From DTYU01 sp040756575 (GTDB lineage: Bacteria; Bacillota; Desulfotomaculia; Desulfotomaculales; Ammonificaceae): 64,000 nucleotides of DNA. The notes below the pieces were generated by a model that saw only the letters and a program-made list of their open reading frames with translations, had not been told where the DNA came from and did no database searches. Within the stretch, counting starts at the first letter, position 1, and every line of letters starts with the position of its first letter. This document shows positions 7,865 through 16,372 of the stretch, piece by piece. The stretch spans positions 8,432 to 72,431 of the forward strand of contig JBFLYP010000013.1 of NCBI GenBank assembly GCA_040756575.1, written 5' to 3'. A program made the translations under genes and the position numbers.

Positions 7865-9121
7865 CTATTTCTCTCCTTCCGCGGACTGGAGGTACGCCTC
7901 CTGTTCCGGCCGCAGCCGGTCTATTTCGATGCCCAGCGAACTCAACTTCAACTCCGCCACACGGTTGTCAACCGCCTCGGGAACGGGGTAAACGCGGCGC
8001 TTGAGGTTCCGGCCCTCGTTCAGGATGTACCGCGCCGACAACGCCTGCAGGGCAAAAGAAAGGTCCATGATCTCGGCGGGATGGCCGTCCCCGGCCGCTA
8101 AATTGACAAGGCGGCCTTCCGCGAGCAAATACAGCCTCCGTCCATCCGGAAGCCTGAACTCCTCGATATTCGCACGTACCACCCGGCGGGATTCGGCGAC
8201 CAACTCGAGGTCGGGCAGCGATATCTCGACGTTGAAGTGCCCGGCGTTCGCCAACAGCGCACCGTCCTTCATCCGCTTGAAGTGCTCCGCGCGGAGCACG
8301 TCTTTGCAACCGGTGGTGGTGATAAAGATGTCTCCCCTTTCCGCCGCTACAAGCGAGTGCATCACCTCGAAGCCGTCCATAACCGCCTCAATGGCCTTTA
8401 CCGGGTCGACCTCGCAGACAATCACCCTCGCTCCCAGCCCTTTTGCCCTGAGACTCACCCCTCTGCCGCACCAGCCGTAGCCAAAAATCACCACGGTTTT
8501 CCCGGCAACCAGCAGGTTGGTGGCACGCATGAATCCCGCCCAAACCGACTCTCCGGTACCGTAGCGGTTGTCAAAGAGGTATTTTGTCCGGGCGTTGTTT
8601 ACAGCGAGCATCGGGAAAAGGAGCCGCCCTTCCCGTTCGAGGGCATACAGCCGCAACACACCGGTGGTTGTTTCCTCGCATCCGCCGATGACCCCCCCGC
8701 TCAACTCGCGCAGGTCGGTGTGTAAGAGGTGGACGAGGTCGCCGCCGTCGTCAATCACGATATGGGGGTTTATCCGGAGTGTCTCCACTAGGTGCCGGTG
8801 GTACTCCTCGGGCGTCGGGTTGTACCAGGCGTATACCCGTACCCCGGCCGCCGCCAGGGCAGCGGCGATATCGTCCCTGGTTGAGAGCGGGTTGGAACCC
8901 GTTGCCGCCACCTCTGCCCCGCCATCCTTGAGCACCAGCGCTAAGTAAGCCGTCTTGGCTTCAAGGTGGATGCTCAATGCTATGCGGATGTCCCTGAAGG
9001 GCTGGTCTCGCCGAAATTCCTCCCGGACGGCGCTCAGTACCGGCATGTGCGCCGCCACCCACTCGATCTTTTGCTGGCCCTCAGGCGCCAGGTCCGGGTC
9101 ACGGATCAGGCTTTGAGCCAA
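7865..9121 (-). CDS. ahcY: Adenosylhomocysteinase (SAH/SIH hydrolase)
   Basis: This 418-residue protein has the NAD-binding loop VVIFGYGWCGRGVSLRAKGL, the substrate region GSNPLSTRDDIAAAL, the DDGGDL and EETTTGV elements, and FITTTGCKDV. The C-terminus is short compared with eukaryotic enzymes, as in thermophiles and archaea. The enzyme splits S-adenosylhomocysteine to homocysteine and adenosine; with the deaminase next door it could instead act on S-inosylhomocysteine, as known in some methanogens. Start is TTG at 9121 behind AGGAGG. The gene lies between mtnA and the aldolase. Confidence 0.92.
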   Translation of the reverse strand: MAQSLIRDPDLAPEGQQKIEWVAAHMPVLSAVREEFRRDQPFRDIRIALSIHLEAKTAYLALVLKDGGAEVAATGSNPLSTRDDIAAALAAAGVRVYAWYNPTPEEYHRHLVETLRINPHIVIDDGGDLVHLLHTDLRELSGGVIGGCEETTTGVLRLYALEREGRLLFPMLAVNNARTKYLFDNRYGTGESVWAGFMRATNLLVAGKTVVIFGYGWCGRGVSLRAKGLGARVIVCEVDPVKAIEAVMDGFEVMHSLVAAERGDIFITTTGCKDVLRAEHFKRMKDGALLANAGHFNVEISLPDLELVAESRRVVRANIEEFRLPDGRRLYLLAEGRLVNLAAGDGHPAEIMDLSFALQALSARYILNEGRNLKRRVYPVPEAVDNRVAELKLSSLGIEIDRLRPEQEAYLQSAEGEK

Positions 9122-9167
9122 GATAAAAACCTCCTAAAAAACAGATGTCGGACGCATGATGTCTGAA

Positions 9168-9201
9168 GCCGGGGTTGTTTTCCAGCGCCTGCAACCCCGG
9201 C
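9168..9201 (-). repeat. Strong inverted repeat between mtnA and ahcY
   Basis: GCCGGGGTTG and CAACCCCGGC form a perfect 10-bp stem with a 14-base loop in the 118-bp gap. No U-run follows in either direction, so it may be an RNA-processing or stability element more than a terminator. Confidence 0.55.
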
Positions 9202-9239
9202 CTCGAACCTCATACATCTCACTTTAATACGGTAGAACT

Positions 9240-10304
9240 TTAAATATGGGGCCGGCTTAGCCCGTCCTGCGACCGACCCCCAGGAGCTAAGTCCGAAAAA
9301 TTATAGGGTGGATAAAAGACTCCCCTCTCGGTGATTATCGCCGTCACTAAATTTTCCGGGGTTACGTCAAATGCGGGATTCCAGGCGGCCGTCCCCACCG
9401 GCGCCGTTGGAATCCCTGCATACGAGGTTACTTCCCCTGCATCTCGTTCTTCGATCGGAATGCCCGCTCCATCAGGTATATCCGGATCAATGGTGGAAAA
9501 AGGAGCCGCCACGTAAAAGGGCACTCCATGGTGTTTCGCCAGCACCGCTAAGGAATAAGTGCCGATCTTGTTCGCCACGTCGCCGTTTGCGGCGATCCTG
9601 TCCGCCCCGACAATCACCGCGCTCACGCCCTTTTTAGCCATAAGATAACCGGCCATCGAATCTGTAATCAACGTCACCGGGATGTCTTGCTGCCTTAACT
9701 CAAAAACCGTAAGCCGTGCGCCCTGTAACAGCGGCCGCGTTTCATCCGCGTAAACCATCTTGATTTTTCCCGCCGCATGTGCCGCCCGGACAACGCCGAG
9801 CGCGGTCCCATAGCCGCAAGTGGCTAAAGCCCCGGCGTTACAATGGGTGAGAACCCGCGCCTCACATGGCAAGAGATCGGCCCCGTAGGCGCCGATTTTC
9901 CTGTTGGCGGCCGCGTCCTCCGCGAAAATTACATCAGCCTCCTGAGCGAGTCTCTCGACCACCGCGTCCGGCGGTTCTCCGCCCATACCTTCCGCAACCT
10001 TCAGCTGGCGCGCCACGGCCCAACGGAGATTGACCGCCGTCGGCCGGGCCTGAGTAATCTCGACTGCAGCAGCTTTTAATCGCTTCTGGAAGCCCTCTTC
10101 CCCCTCGCGTGCCGCTTCAATAGCTGCAAGCACCACCGCATACGCCGCAGCCGCCCCGATCGCCGGCGCCCCCCGTACCGCCAGCCGGCGGATCGCACGG
10201 ATAACCTCCCGGTAGTCTGTAAGTGTAAGGTAACTTATCTTATATGGGAGAAGCGTCTGGTCGATAAGCTCAAGCGCCCCGTTTTTCCAGCGTAACGTAT
10301 CCAT
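9240..10304 (-). CDS. mtnA: S-methyl-5-thioribose-1-phosphate isomerase
   Basis: This 354-residue protein of the eIF2B-like isomerase family has AVRGAPAIGAAAAYAVVLAA near the start, the catalytic-cysteine region THCNAGALATCGYGTALGV, YADETRPLLQGARLT, and the catalytic aspartate in VIVGADRIAANGDVANKIGT. It converts MTR-1-P (or 5-deoxyribose-1-P) from MtnP to the ribulose form. A longer frame begins at 10361, but ATG 10304 gives the family N-terminus MDTLRWKNG and sits right at the mtnP stop. Confidence 0.92.
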   Translation of the reverse strand: MDTLRWKNGALELIDQTLLPYKISYLTLTDYREVIRAIRRLAVRGAPAIGAAAAYAVVLAAIEAAREGEEGFQKRLKAAAVEITQARPTAVNLRWAVARQLKVAEGMGGEPPDAVVERLAQEADVIFAEDAAANRKIGAYGADLLPCEARVLTHCNAGALATCGYGTALGVVRAAHAAGKIKMVYADETRPLLQGARLTVFELRQQDIPVTLITDSMAGYLMAKKGVSAVIVGADRIAANGDVANKIGTYSLAVLAKHHGVPFYVAAPFSTIDPDIPDGAGIPIEERDAGEVTSYAGIPTAPVGTAAWNPAFDVTPENLVTAIITERGVFYPPYNFSDLAPGGRSQDGLSRPHI

Positions 10305-10305
10305 A

Positions 10306-11094
10306 TCAGCTCTGCACCGGCCCCCCAACCGCAACCTGGCATGTGCACTCCCTGTCCTCATCTATCCAAGACACCGCCTGCATCAACAGCCGCCGGATAT
10401 CCTCTCCCCGGCCCTGCATCATTTCCACAACCTCCTGGTGGCTAAGGCGGTAAGCAGCAATGCCGGCAGCAAAATTAGTCACCATCGCCACCGTTGCGTA
10501 ACAGATTTCCGCCTCCCTGGCAAGAACTGCCTCGGGCACTCCGGTCATCCCCACAAGATCGCCGCCGAGTTGCCGGAACATCTTGATTTCCGCCGGGGTT
10601 TCAAAACGCGGCCCTTCGGTGCAAACATAGGTGCCCCCTTCGCAGGCCGGCAGGTGGAGCAACCGCGCGGCCCGGACAAGAATTCCCCTCAACGCGGGGC
10701 AGTAAGGTTCAGTAAAGTCGACATGCACAACCCCCTCGGGTCCGCCCTCAAAAAAGGTCTGCGCGCGCCCCCTGGTGAAGTCAAGAAACTGGTCCACAAA
10801 CACAAACTCCCCCGGCTTCATTTGCGGGTTGAGCGAACCCACCGCCGCCGTCGCCAAAATCGACCGCACTCCCAACTTTTTCAGCGCCATAATATTCGCC
10901 CGGTAATTTATCAGGTGTGGGGGTACGGAATGGTCCGCTCCGTGACGGCAAAGAAAAACGACTTCCTTACCGCGGTAAACCCCGCGGGTTACTTTAACAT
11001 CGCCATAAGCTGTGTCTATAGTCTCCTGAAAGATATCCTCCAAGAGCTCCGGGTCGTAAACGCCGGTCCCTCCAATAATTGCTATCGACGGCAC
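10306..11094 (-). CDS. mtnP: S-methyl-5'-thioadenosine phosphorylase
   Basis: The protein belongs to the PNP/MTAP family, with IIGGTGVYDPELL (phosphate loop), LCRHGADHSVPPHLINYRAN, VDQFLDFTRGR, CTEGPRFETPAEIK, and GMTGVPEAVLAREAEICYAT around the purine and ribose site. It phosphorolyses MTA (and often 5'-deoxyadenosine) to adenine and the sugar-1-phosphate. The frame is open to 11115, but GTG 11094 has GGGGGGTGA at short distance and begins at PSIAIIGG. Next gene upstream is ftsY; downstream mtnA follows at once. Confidence 0.88.
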   Translation of the reverse strand: MPSIAIIGGTGVYDPELLEDIFQETIDTAYGDVKVTRGVYRGKEVVFLCRHGADHSVPPHLINYRANIMALKKLGVRSILATAAVGSLNPQMKPGEFVFVDQFLDFTRGRAQTFFEGGPEGVVHVDFTEPYCPALRGILVRAARLLHLPACEGGTYVCTEGPRFETPAEIKMFRQLGGDLVGMTGVPEAVLAREAEICYATVAMVTNFAAGIAAYRLSHQEVVEMMQGRGEDIRRLLMQAVSWIDEDRECTCQVAVGGPVQS

Positions 11095-11119
11095 TGGCTC
11101 ACCCCCCACATGCACCTTT

Positions 11120-12031
11120 TCAATCGAAAATCGCTGCTACGAATTCCGCCGGGTTAAACGGCGTGATATCTTCAATCCTTTCACCCGTGCCCACAAACTT
11201 TACCGGGATATCAAGCTCTTTTTTAATCGCCACCACCACTCCACCCTTGGCGGTGCCGTCAAGCTTCGTCAGCACGATCCCGGTCACTCCGGTGGCTTCG
11301 CCAAAAAGTCTTGCCTGGCTGATCGCATTCTGGCCGGTCGTCGCGTCAACCACGAGAAGAACCTCGTGCGGCGCGCCAGGCACCTCCCGCTCGGACACCC
11401 TTTTCAGCTTCTTTAACTCCTCCATCAGGTTGGTTTTGGTTTGGAGCCTGCCGGCTGTATCCACCAAGACCACATCCGCCTTGCGGGCCTTCGCCGCCTG
11501 AAGCGCGTCGTATACCACCGCAGCGGGGTCGGAACCTTCCCGCTGCTTTATGATATCCGCACCCGCCCGCCGGGCCCACACTTCCAACTGGTCGATTGCA
11601 GCAGCGCGAAAGGTATCTGCGGCTGCAAGGAGCACCTTGGCCCGCTGCTTGGCAAAATAGTGCGCTAATTTGCCGATGGTGGTTGTCTTGCCGGTACCGT
11701 TTACCCCCACCATCAGAATCACCGCCGGCGGCCCGGGGGGTAAAAGAAGCGGCGCGGTCTCGGTCCCTAAGATGCGCAGAACCTCCTCCCTGAAAAGCGG
11801 CTTAAGCCCGGACGGGTCGCTTAACCGGAGTTCTTTCACCCACGCCTTGACCCGCGCCACGATTTCGAGGGCCGCGGCCACTCCCACGTCCGCCTGGATT
11901 AGTGCCTCCTCAAGCTCCTCGTAAAGGTCCTCATCAATCTCGCGCCGCCGGGAAATCACGCTTTCGATCTTTTCTATAAAACCCTCGCGGACCTTTGTGA
12001 GCTTGTCCCGCAGCCTCCCGAAGAGCCCCAC
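11120..12031 (-). CDS. ftsY: Signal recognition particle receptor FtsY
   Basis: This 303-residue SRP GTPase has a short N-terminal helical N domain with no long acidic A domain, as in many Firmicutes. G motifs: GVNGTGKTTTIGKLA (G1), AADTFRAAAIDQLE, VDTAGRLQTKTNL (G3), TKLDGTAKGG (G4) and FVGTGERIEDITPF. It docks ribosome-SRP complexes at the membrane. Start GTG 12031 follows AGGGGG. It lies right after rnc in the usual fab-rnc-ftsY order. Confidence 0.95.
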   Translation of the reverse strand: MGLFGRLRDKLTKVREGFIEKIESVISRRREIDEDLYEELEEALIQADVGVAAALEIVARVKAWVKELRLSDPSGLKPLFREEVLRILGTETAPLLLPPGPPAVILMVGVNGTGKTTTIGKLAHYFAKQRAKVLLAAADTFRAAAIDQLEVWARRAGADIIKQREGSDPAAVVYDALQAAKARKADVVLVDTAGRLQTKTNLMEELKKLKRVSEREVPGAPHEVLLVVDATTGQNAISQARLFGEATGVTGIVLTKLDGTAKGGVVVAIKKELDIPVKFVGTGERIEDITPFNPAEFVAAIFD

Positions 12032-12036
12032 GTTCT

Positions 12037-12729
12037 TTAATCCCCCTTAACAAGTGCTTCCAATGCCTCCCGCGCTGCACGCTGCTCGGCTTCCTTTTTG
12101 GACCTTCCCTGTCCCTTACCCAGGCATTCCCCCCGGTAAAAAACACCGGCGGTAAACGATTTTGCGTGGTCGGGTCCTTCCTCCTTCAGGATGATGTAGG
12201 AAACGTTTTCCGGTGAGCGGCGCTGTAAAAACTCCTGCAGTTCGGTTTTGTAGTCCCGTTCCTGGCGGCCTCTGAGAATGTCCTCAATAACGACCCTGAG
12301 TTTCGACAGAGCAAACTCCCCCGCAACTGACAATCCTTGATCGAGGTAGATGGCACCCAACAGCGCTTCAAAAGCGTCTGCCAGGATTGAAGGCCGCTGC
12401 CGTCCCCCCGACATTATTTCACCTCTACCCATAAGCAGAGCTTCGCCGATCCCCAACCCTGACGCAACACGTGCGAGAGAGGGCTCGCATACAATCGCCG
12501 CCCGGAGTCTTGTCAGGTCGCCTTCACTTTTCTCCGGAAAAGTCTTATAAAGGTACTCGCTCACTACCACCTCAAGTACGGCATCACCCAAAAACTCCAG
12601 CCTTTGGTTATTGGCAACCCCGGAATGCTCGTATGAGTAAGAACCGTGTGTCAGTGCTTGGCGCAAGAGAGTTTCATCATTCCACTCGATGCCGATTCTT
12701 TGTCGCAAGGCCTGATACCCGTCAGTCAA
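12037..12729 (-). CDS. rnc: Ribonuclease III
   Basis: The catalytic domain shows NQRLEFLGDAVLEVVVSEYL (signature) and the second acidic cluster ADAFEALLGAIYLDQG; a C-terminal double-stranded-RNA-binding domain follows (YKTELQEFLQ ... GKGQGRSKKEAEQRAAREAL). The enzyme processes rRNA precursors and other duplex RNAs. The frame extends to 12798, but TTG 12729, eight bases after AGGGG, gives the typical N-terminus (LTDGYQALRQRIGI). It lies between fabF and ftsY. Confidence 0.93.
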   Translation of the reverse strand: MTDGYQALRQRIGIEWNDETLLRQALTHGSYSYEHSGVANNQRLEFLGDAVLEVVVSEYLYKTFPEKSEGDLTRLRAAIVCEPSLARVASGLGIGEALLMGRGEIMSGGRQRPSILADAFEALLGAIYLDQGLSVAGEFALSKLRVVIEDILRGRQERDYKTELQEFLQRRSPENVSYIILKEEGPDHAKSFTAGVFYRGECLGKGQGRSKKEAEQRAAREALEALVKGD

Positions 12730-12834
12730 AACACACACCCCTGCAAAACGGTACCCTGTTTTAAAGCAGAGATACGCCGTTCGAGCTCTTACTTTCAAAA
12801 ATGAAAACAGTTAAGGACGGCCAATAAACCACTG

Positions 12835-14076
12835 TCAACCCCTGTATCGCTTAAAGACAAGGGCGGCGTTATGTCCCCCGAAGCCAAAACCGTTGGAAAC
12901 CGCCACCTCCACCTGGGCCTTTCGAGCTTTCCCCGGAACGTAATCAAGGTCGCAGTCGGGATCCGGCTCCTCGTAGTTAATCGTAGGCGGAATAATGCCG
13001 TGGGTAATGCTTAAGACGCATGCGGCCGCCTCAATCCCGCCCGCTGCACCTAACAGGTGCGCCGTCATGGACTTGGTTGAGCTTATCGGTAACCGGTAAG
13101 CAAACTCACCAAAGACCTTTTTAATGGCCATCGTCTCAACCTTATCATTGAGCGGTGTGGAAGTGCCGTGGGCATTGATATAGCTTACCTCTTCCGGCCT
13201 TAAACCAGCGTCTGCGAGCGCCCTTTCCATTGCCTTGGCAGCACCGGAACCATCCGGGTCCGGCGCGGTGATGTGGTAGGCATCGCAACTCTGGCCGTAA
13301 CCAGCTATTTCCGCATAAATGTGCGCCCCCCGCTCAAGTGCCCGCTCCATGCGTTCCAGAATTAGAATCGCCGCTCCTTCGCCGACCACAAAGCCGTCCC
13401 GTCCCGCATCAAAAGGCCGACAGGCCCGTGCCGGCTCGTCGTTCCTGGTGGACATCGCCTTCATCGCACAAAAACCCGCGATACCTACCGGGGTTATCGC
13501 CGCCTCAGCACCGCCGGTCACCATTAAATCAGCCTCACCCCGCTGAATGATCCGAAAGGCCTCGCCGATTGCCTGGTTAGAAGATGCGCAAGCAGTGACC
13601 ACCGTGCTGTTCGGCCCGTAAAAACCGTTCATAATCGCGATATACCCTGCTCCCATATTGGCGATCATCATCGGCACGAAAAACGGGCTTACTCGATTCG
13701 GTCCCCGCGCAACCAGAACCCGCGTCTGTTCTTCAAAAGTCTCAATACCGCCGATGCCGCAACCGAGAACGACCCCCACCCGGTCAGGATCAACCGTACC
13801 CGGGGCGATTCCCGCGTCTTTTAGCGCCAAATCTGTTGCAGCAACCGCAAACTGGGTATAGCGGTCCATTCGCCGGGCCTCTTTTTTGTCGATGTACGCC
13901 TCGGGATCGAAATCTCTTACCTCAGCCGCAATCTGCGTCTTAAACCCTGTCGGGTCAAACCGCGTTATCCGGCGAACACCTGATTCGCCGCGGATAAGCG
14001 CTCCCCAGAAAGCATCCTTGCCGGTACCGATCGGTGAGATGATTCCCAATCCCGTTACCACAACACGCGGCAGCAC
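12835..14076 (-). CDS. fabF: 3-oxoacyl-ACP synthase II
   Basis: This KAS II has VVVTGLGIISPIG at the N-terminus, the active-site cysteine in STVVTACASSNQAIGEA, and the two histidines in NAHGTSTPLNDKVE and KSMTAHLLGAAGGIE. It extends acyl-ACP with malonyl-ACP. GTG 14076, five bases after GGGGGGTG, is preferred to the longer frame opening at 14115. It follows acpP closely in the fatty-acid run. Confidence 0.95.
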   Translation of the reverse strand: MLPRVVVTGLGIISPIGTGKDAFWGALIRGESGVRRITRFDPTGFKTQIAAEVRDFDPEAYIDKKEARRMDRYTQFAVAATDLALKDAGIAPGTVDPDRVGVVLGCGIGGIETFEEQTRVLVARGPNRVSPFFVPMMIANMGAGYIAIMNGFYGPNSTVVTACASSNQAIGEAFRIIQRGEADLMVTGGAEAAITPVGIAGFCAMKAMSTRNDEPARACRPFDAGRDGFVVGEGAAILILERMERALERGAHIYAEIAGYGQSCDAYHITAPDPDGSGAAKAMERALADAGLRPEEVSYINAHGTSTPLNDKVETMAIKKVFGEFAYRLPISSTKSMTAHLLGAAGGIEAAACVLSITHGIIPPTINYEEPDPDCDLDYVPGKARKAQVEVAVSNGFGFGGHNAALVFKRYRG

Positions 14077-14107
14077 TACTGCACCCCCCGCAATAAGAGG
14101 TCCACTC

Positions 14108-14347
14108 CTATTCAATCCGCTCCTTGATATAGTTCACGGCATCGCCTACTGTCCGGATCTTCTCCGCCTCTTCGTCGGGAATCTCGGTTTCAAACTCCTC
14201 CTCAAACGCCATTACCAACTCCACAAGATCAAGCGAATCCGCCCCGAGGTCGTCTACGAAGGAGGCATCCGCAGTAACCTCATCTTCTTCCACCCCGAGT
14301 TGCTGGATAACAATCTGTTTTACTTTTTGAAAAATTGATGCAGACAT
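14108..14347 (-). CDS. acpP: Acyl carrier protein
   Basis: This acidic protein of about 79 residues has the phosphopantetheine site in VDDLGADSLDLVELVMAFEE and the usual helix II acids that bind fatty-acid enzymes. ATG 14347 (MSASIFQ) has GAAGG eight bases upstream; a GTG five codons earlier overlaps the GGAGG and is less likely. It lies between fabG and fabF. Confidence 0.95.
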   Translation of the reverse strand: MSASIFQKVKQIVIQQLGVEEDEVTADASFVDDLGADSLDLVELVMAFEEEFETEIPDEEAEKIRTVGDAVNYIKERIE

Positions 14348-14459
14348 ACCTTCTACCTTCACCTCCTTCCGCCCGTTCTAAAAGAATGCTCTGCAAAAGC
14401 TAAAAATCAAATTCGCAGAAATAAGTTATGCTAATAAATCTGGAGGCTGTTAAAAACGA

Positions 14460-14569
14460 CCCAGCACTCAACTTCGATGAGAATCGCATCTACCGCAACA
14501 AGTGGAAGTCCGCTTAATAACCCGCCGTATCAAAGGTTTAAGAAACCGGTTGTCTGGTTGAGTGCTGGG
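14460..14569. repeat. Inverted-repeat element, copy 1 (CCCAGCACTCAAC arms)
   Basis: CCCAGCACTCAAC (14460-14472) and its exact reverse complement (14557-14569) bound a 110-bp segment in the acpP-fabG gap. The same arms, with one or two changes, bound an 84-bp segment at 23477-23560, while the inner sequences differ. Just past the right arm both copies share a GCAGGCG...TTTTAC/CTTTAC.GCAGC-like stretch. It could be a small non-autonomous repeat or an RNA hairpin. Confidence 0.65.
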
Positions 14570-14593
14570 CAGGCGAGGTTTTACGGCAGCCTG

Positions 14594-15337
14594 CTAAAAG
14601 GTCATACCGCCATCTACACATACCACCTGACCGGTTATGTAACGCGCTCCCGGGCCGGCAAGAAAAACCACCACGTCCGCAACCTCTTCCGGCTCTCCAA
14701 ACCTCCCGAGTGCGATTCTTTCCCCTAACCGTTTTTTAACTTCATCTGAAAGCCCGGCTGTCATTTCAGTCAAGATGAAACCCGGCGCTACAGCATTTAC
14801 CGTGATATTTCGTGAACCTAATTCCCTGGCCGCCGCCCTGGTAAAACCGATCAGTCCCGCTTTTGCCGCTGCGTAATTCGCCTGACCCACGTTGCCCGTC
14901 AGACCGACGATAGAACTGATGTTTATGATGCGACCCCACCGGGCTTTTGTCATGGCTCTAATGGCCGCCCTGGTGCAGTTGAACGCTCCCTTTAGATTCA
15001 CATCAATAACGGTGTCCCAGTCTTCATCCTTCATCCGGAGAAGCAGGCTGTCCCGCGTAACCCCGGCGTTATTAACCAGAATGTCAACTCTTCCGAAATT
15101 GGATAAGGTGAACTCGATTAGTGCAGATGCCTCTTCAGCCCTCGAAACATCAGCTTGATAAGCCTCCGCCCGGCGCCCGAGGACCCTGATTTCTGCTGCG
15201 ACCGCTTCCCCTTCCGCCGCGCGGGAAACAAAATTAACAACCACATCCGAGCCGGCACGCGCCAAAGCCAGTGCCACCGCCCGGCCGATCCCCCGTGAAG
15301 CTCCGGTAACTACCGCCACCCTGTCATTTAGATACAT
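14594..15337 (-). CDS. fabG: 3-oxoacyl-ACP reductase
   Basis: This short-chain dehydrogenase has the NADP loop VTGASRGIGRAVALALA, VDILVNNAGVTRD, the catalytic serine in IINISSIVGLTGN, the YAAAKAGLIGF Y-x3-K pair, and the C-terminal YITGQVVCVDGGMTF. It reduces 3-oxoacyl-ACP in the elongation cycle. The in-frame TTG at 15346 is three codons earlier, but ATG 15337 is nine bases after AGGGG. Confidence 0.95.
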   Translation of the reverse strand: MYLNDRVAVVTGASRGIGRAVALALARAGSDVVVNFVSRAAEGEAVAAEIRVLGRRAEAYQADVSRAEEASALIEFTLSNFGRVDILVNNAGVTRDSLLLRMKDEDWDTVIDVNLKGAFNCTRAAIRAMTKARWGRIINISSIVGLTGNVGQANYAAAKAGLIGFTRAAARELGSRNITVNAVAPGFILTEMTAGLSDEVKKRLGERIALGRFGEPEEVADVVVFLAGPGARYITGQVVCVDGGMTF

Positions 15338-15415
15338 TTTAGCCAACCCCTCTCCCTAAAGCAAGCAAACCCATTGAAAACGTCCTTTAAGCGGTCTCTA
15401 TACTTTTTACAATTT

Positions 15416-16360
15416 TCATATAACACCTGCTTTTTGCAATACTCCCAGCGTAGCATTTAGGGAAGCCTGGTCCTCGACATTACAGCAAGTTGCCTGTGGC
15501 GCAATCCGCCTGACCAGTCCGGACAAGACCTTTCCGGGACCGACTTCGATAAAAACCTTAACTCCGTCGTCGGCAAGCCGCCGGATGCTTTCCTCCCAGA
15601 GCACCGGACTGAAGATCTGCCGTACCAGAGCGCTTCGAACATCCGACGCGGTTGTCACATACTCCGCGGTCGCGTTAGCCACAACCGGGAACACCAGCCT
15701 TTTAATCGGAGCTTGCTCCAATTCCATGGCGAAAAGCTCACTGGCCCGTCGCATCAGGGACGAGTGAAAAGGACCGCTAACCGGCAAGATGACACATTTT
15801 TTGGCACCGGCCTCTTTGGCCGCCGCAACCGCCGCTTCCAGAGCGGGAGTTTCGCCGGCAAGGACAGTTTGACCGGGGCAGTTAAAGTTGGCGGTTTCAA
15901 TCACACCCTTGGCCTGTGCGGTACGGACCACCTTATCAATGCACGCCCTGTCTAACCCAAGCACTGCAACCATACCTCCGCTCCCCAAAGGCACTGCCTC
16001 CTGCATGAACTGCCCTCGTTTGCGCGTGAGTTTGACCGCAGTCTGAAAATCAAACGCACGCGCCGCCACCAAAGCCGCGTACTCACCGAGGCTGTGCCCG
16101 GCGGCCGCATCGGCACTCACACCGTGCAATTCCAGCACCTTTAAGGAGGCTATGCTCGCCGTAATTACCGCCGGCTGGGTGTTAATGGTCTTTTGCAGTT
16201 CTTCTTTCGGCCCCTCGAAACATAAGGAACTGAGTGAAAATCCGAGTGCGTCATCGGCCGAGGAAAAAACTTCCCTTGCAGCCGGATACAATGTATAGAA
16301 CTCCCGGCCCATGCCCACATATTGCGAACCCTGCCCCGGAAACACAAAGGCTAATTTCAC
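15416..16360 (-). CDS. fabD: Malonyl-CoA:ACP transacylase
   Basis: This 314-residue protein begins KLAFVFPGQGSQYVGMGRE, has the nucleophile serine in AAGHSLGEYAALVAA, an arginine in KLTRKRGQFMQEA, and the catalytic histidine in VSGPFHSSLM. It loads malonyl groups on ACP. Start GTG 16360 follows GGAGGG. It lies between fabH and fabG. Confidence 0.95.
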   Translation of the reverse strand: MKLAFVFPGQGSQYVGMGREFYTLYPAAREVFSSADDALGFSLSSLCFEGPKEELQKTINTQPAVITASIASLKVLELHGVSADAAAGHSLGEYAALVAARAFDFQTAVKLTRKRGQFMQEAVPLGSGGMVAVLGLDRACIDKVVRTAQAKGVIETANFNCPGQTVLAGETPALEAAVAAAKEAGAKKCVILPVSGPFHSSLMRRASELFAMELEQAPIKRLVFPVVANATAEYVTTASDVRSALVRQIFSPVLWEESIRRLADDGVKVFIEVGPGKVLSGLVRRIAPQATCCNVEDQASLNATLGVLQKAGVI

Positions 16361-16372
16361 TTACGCCCTCCT

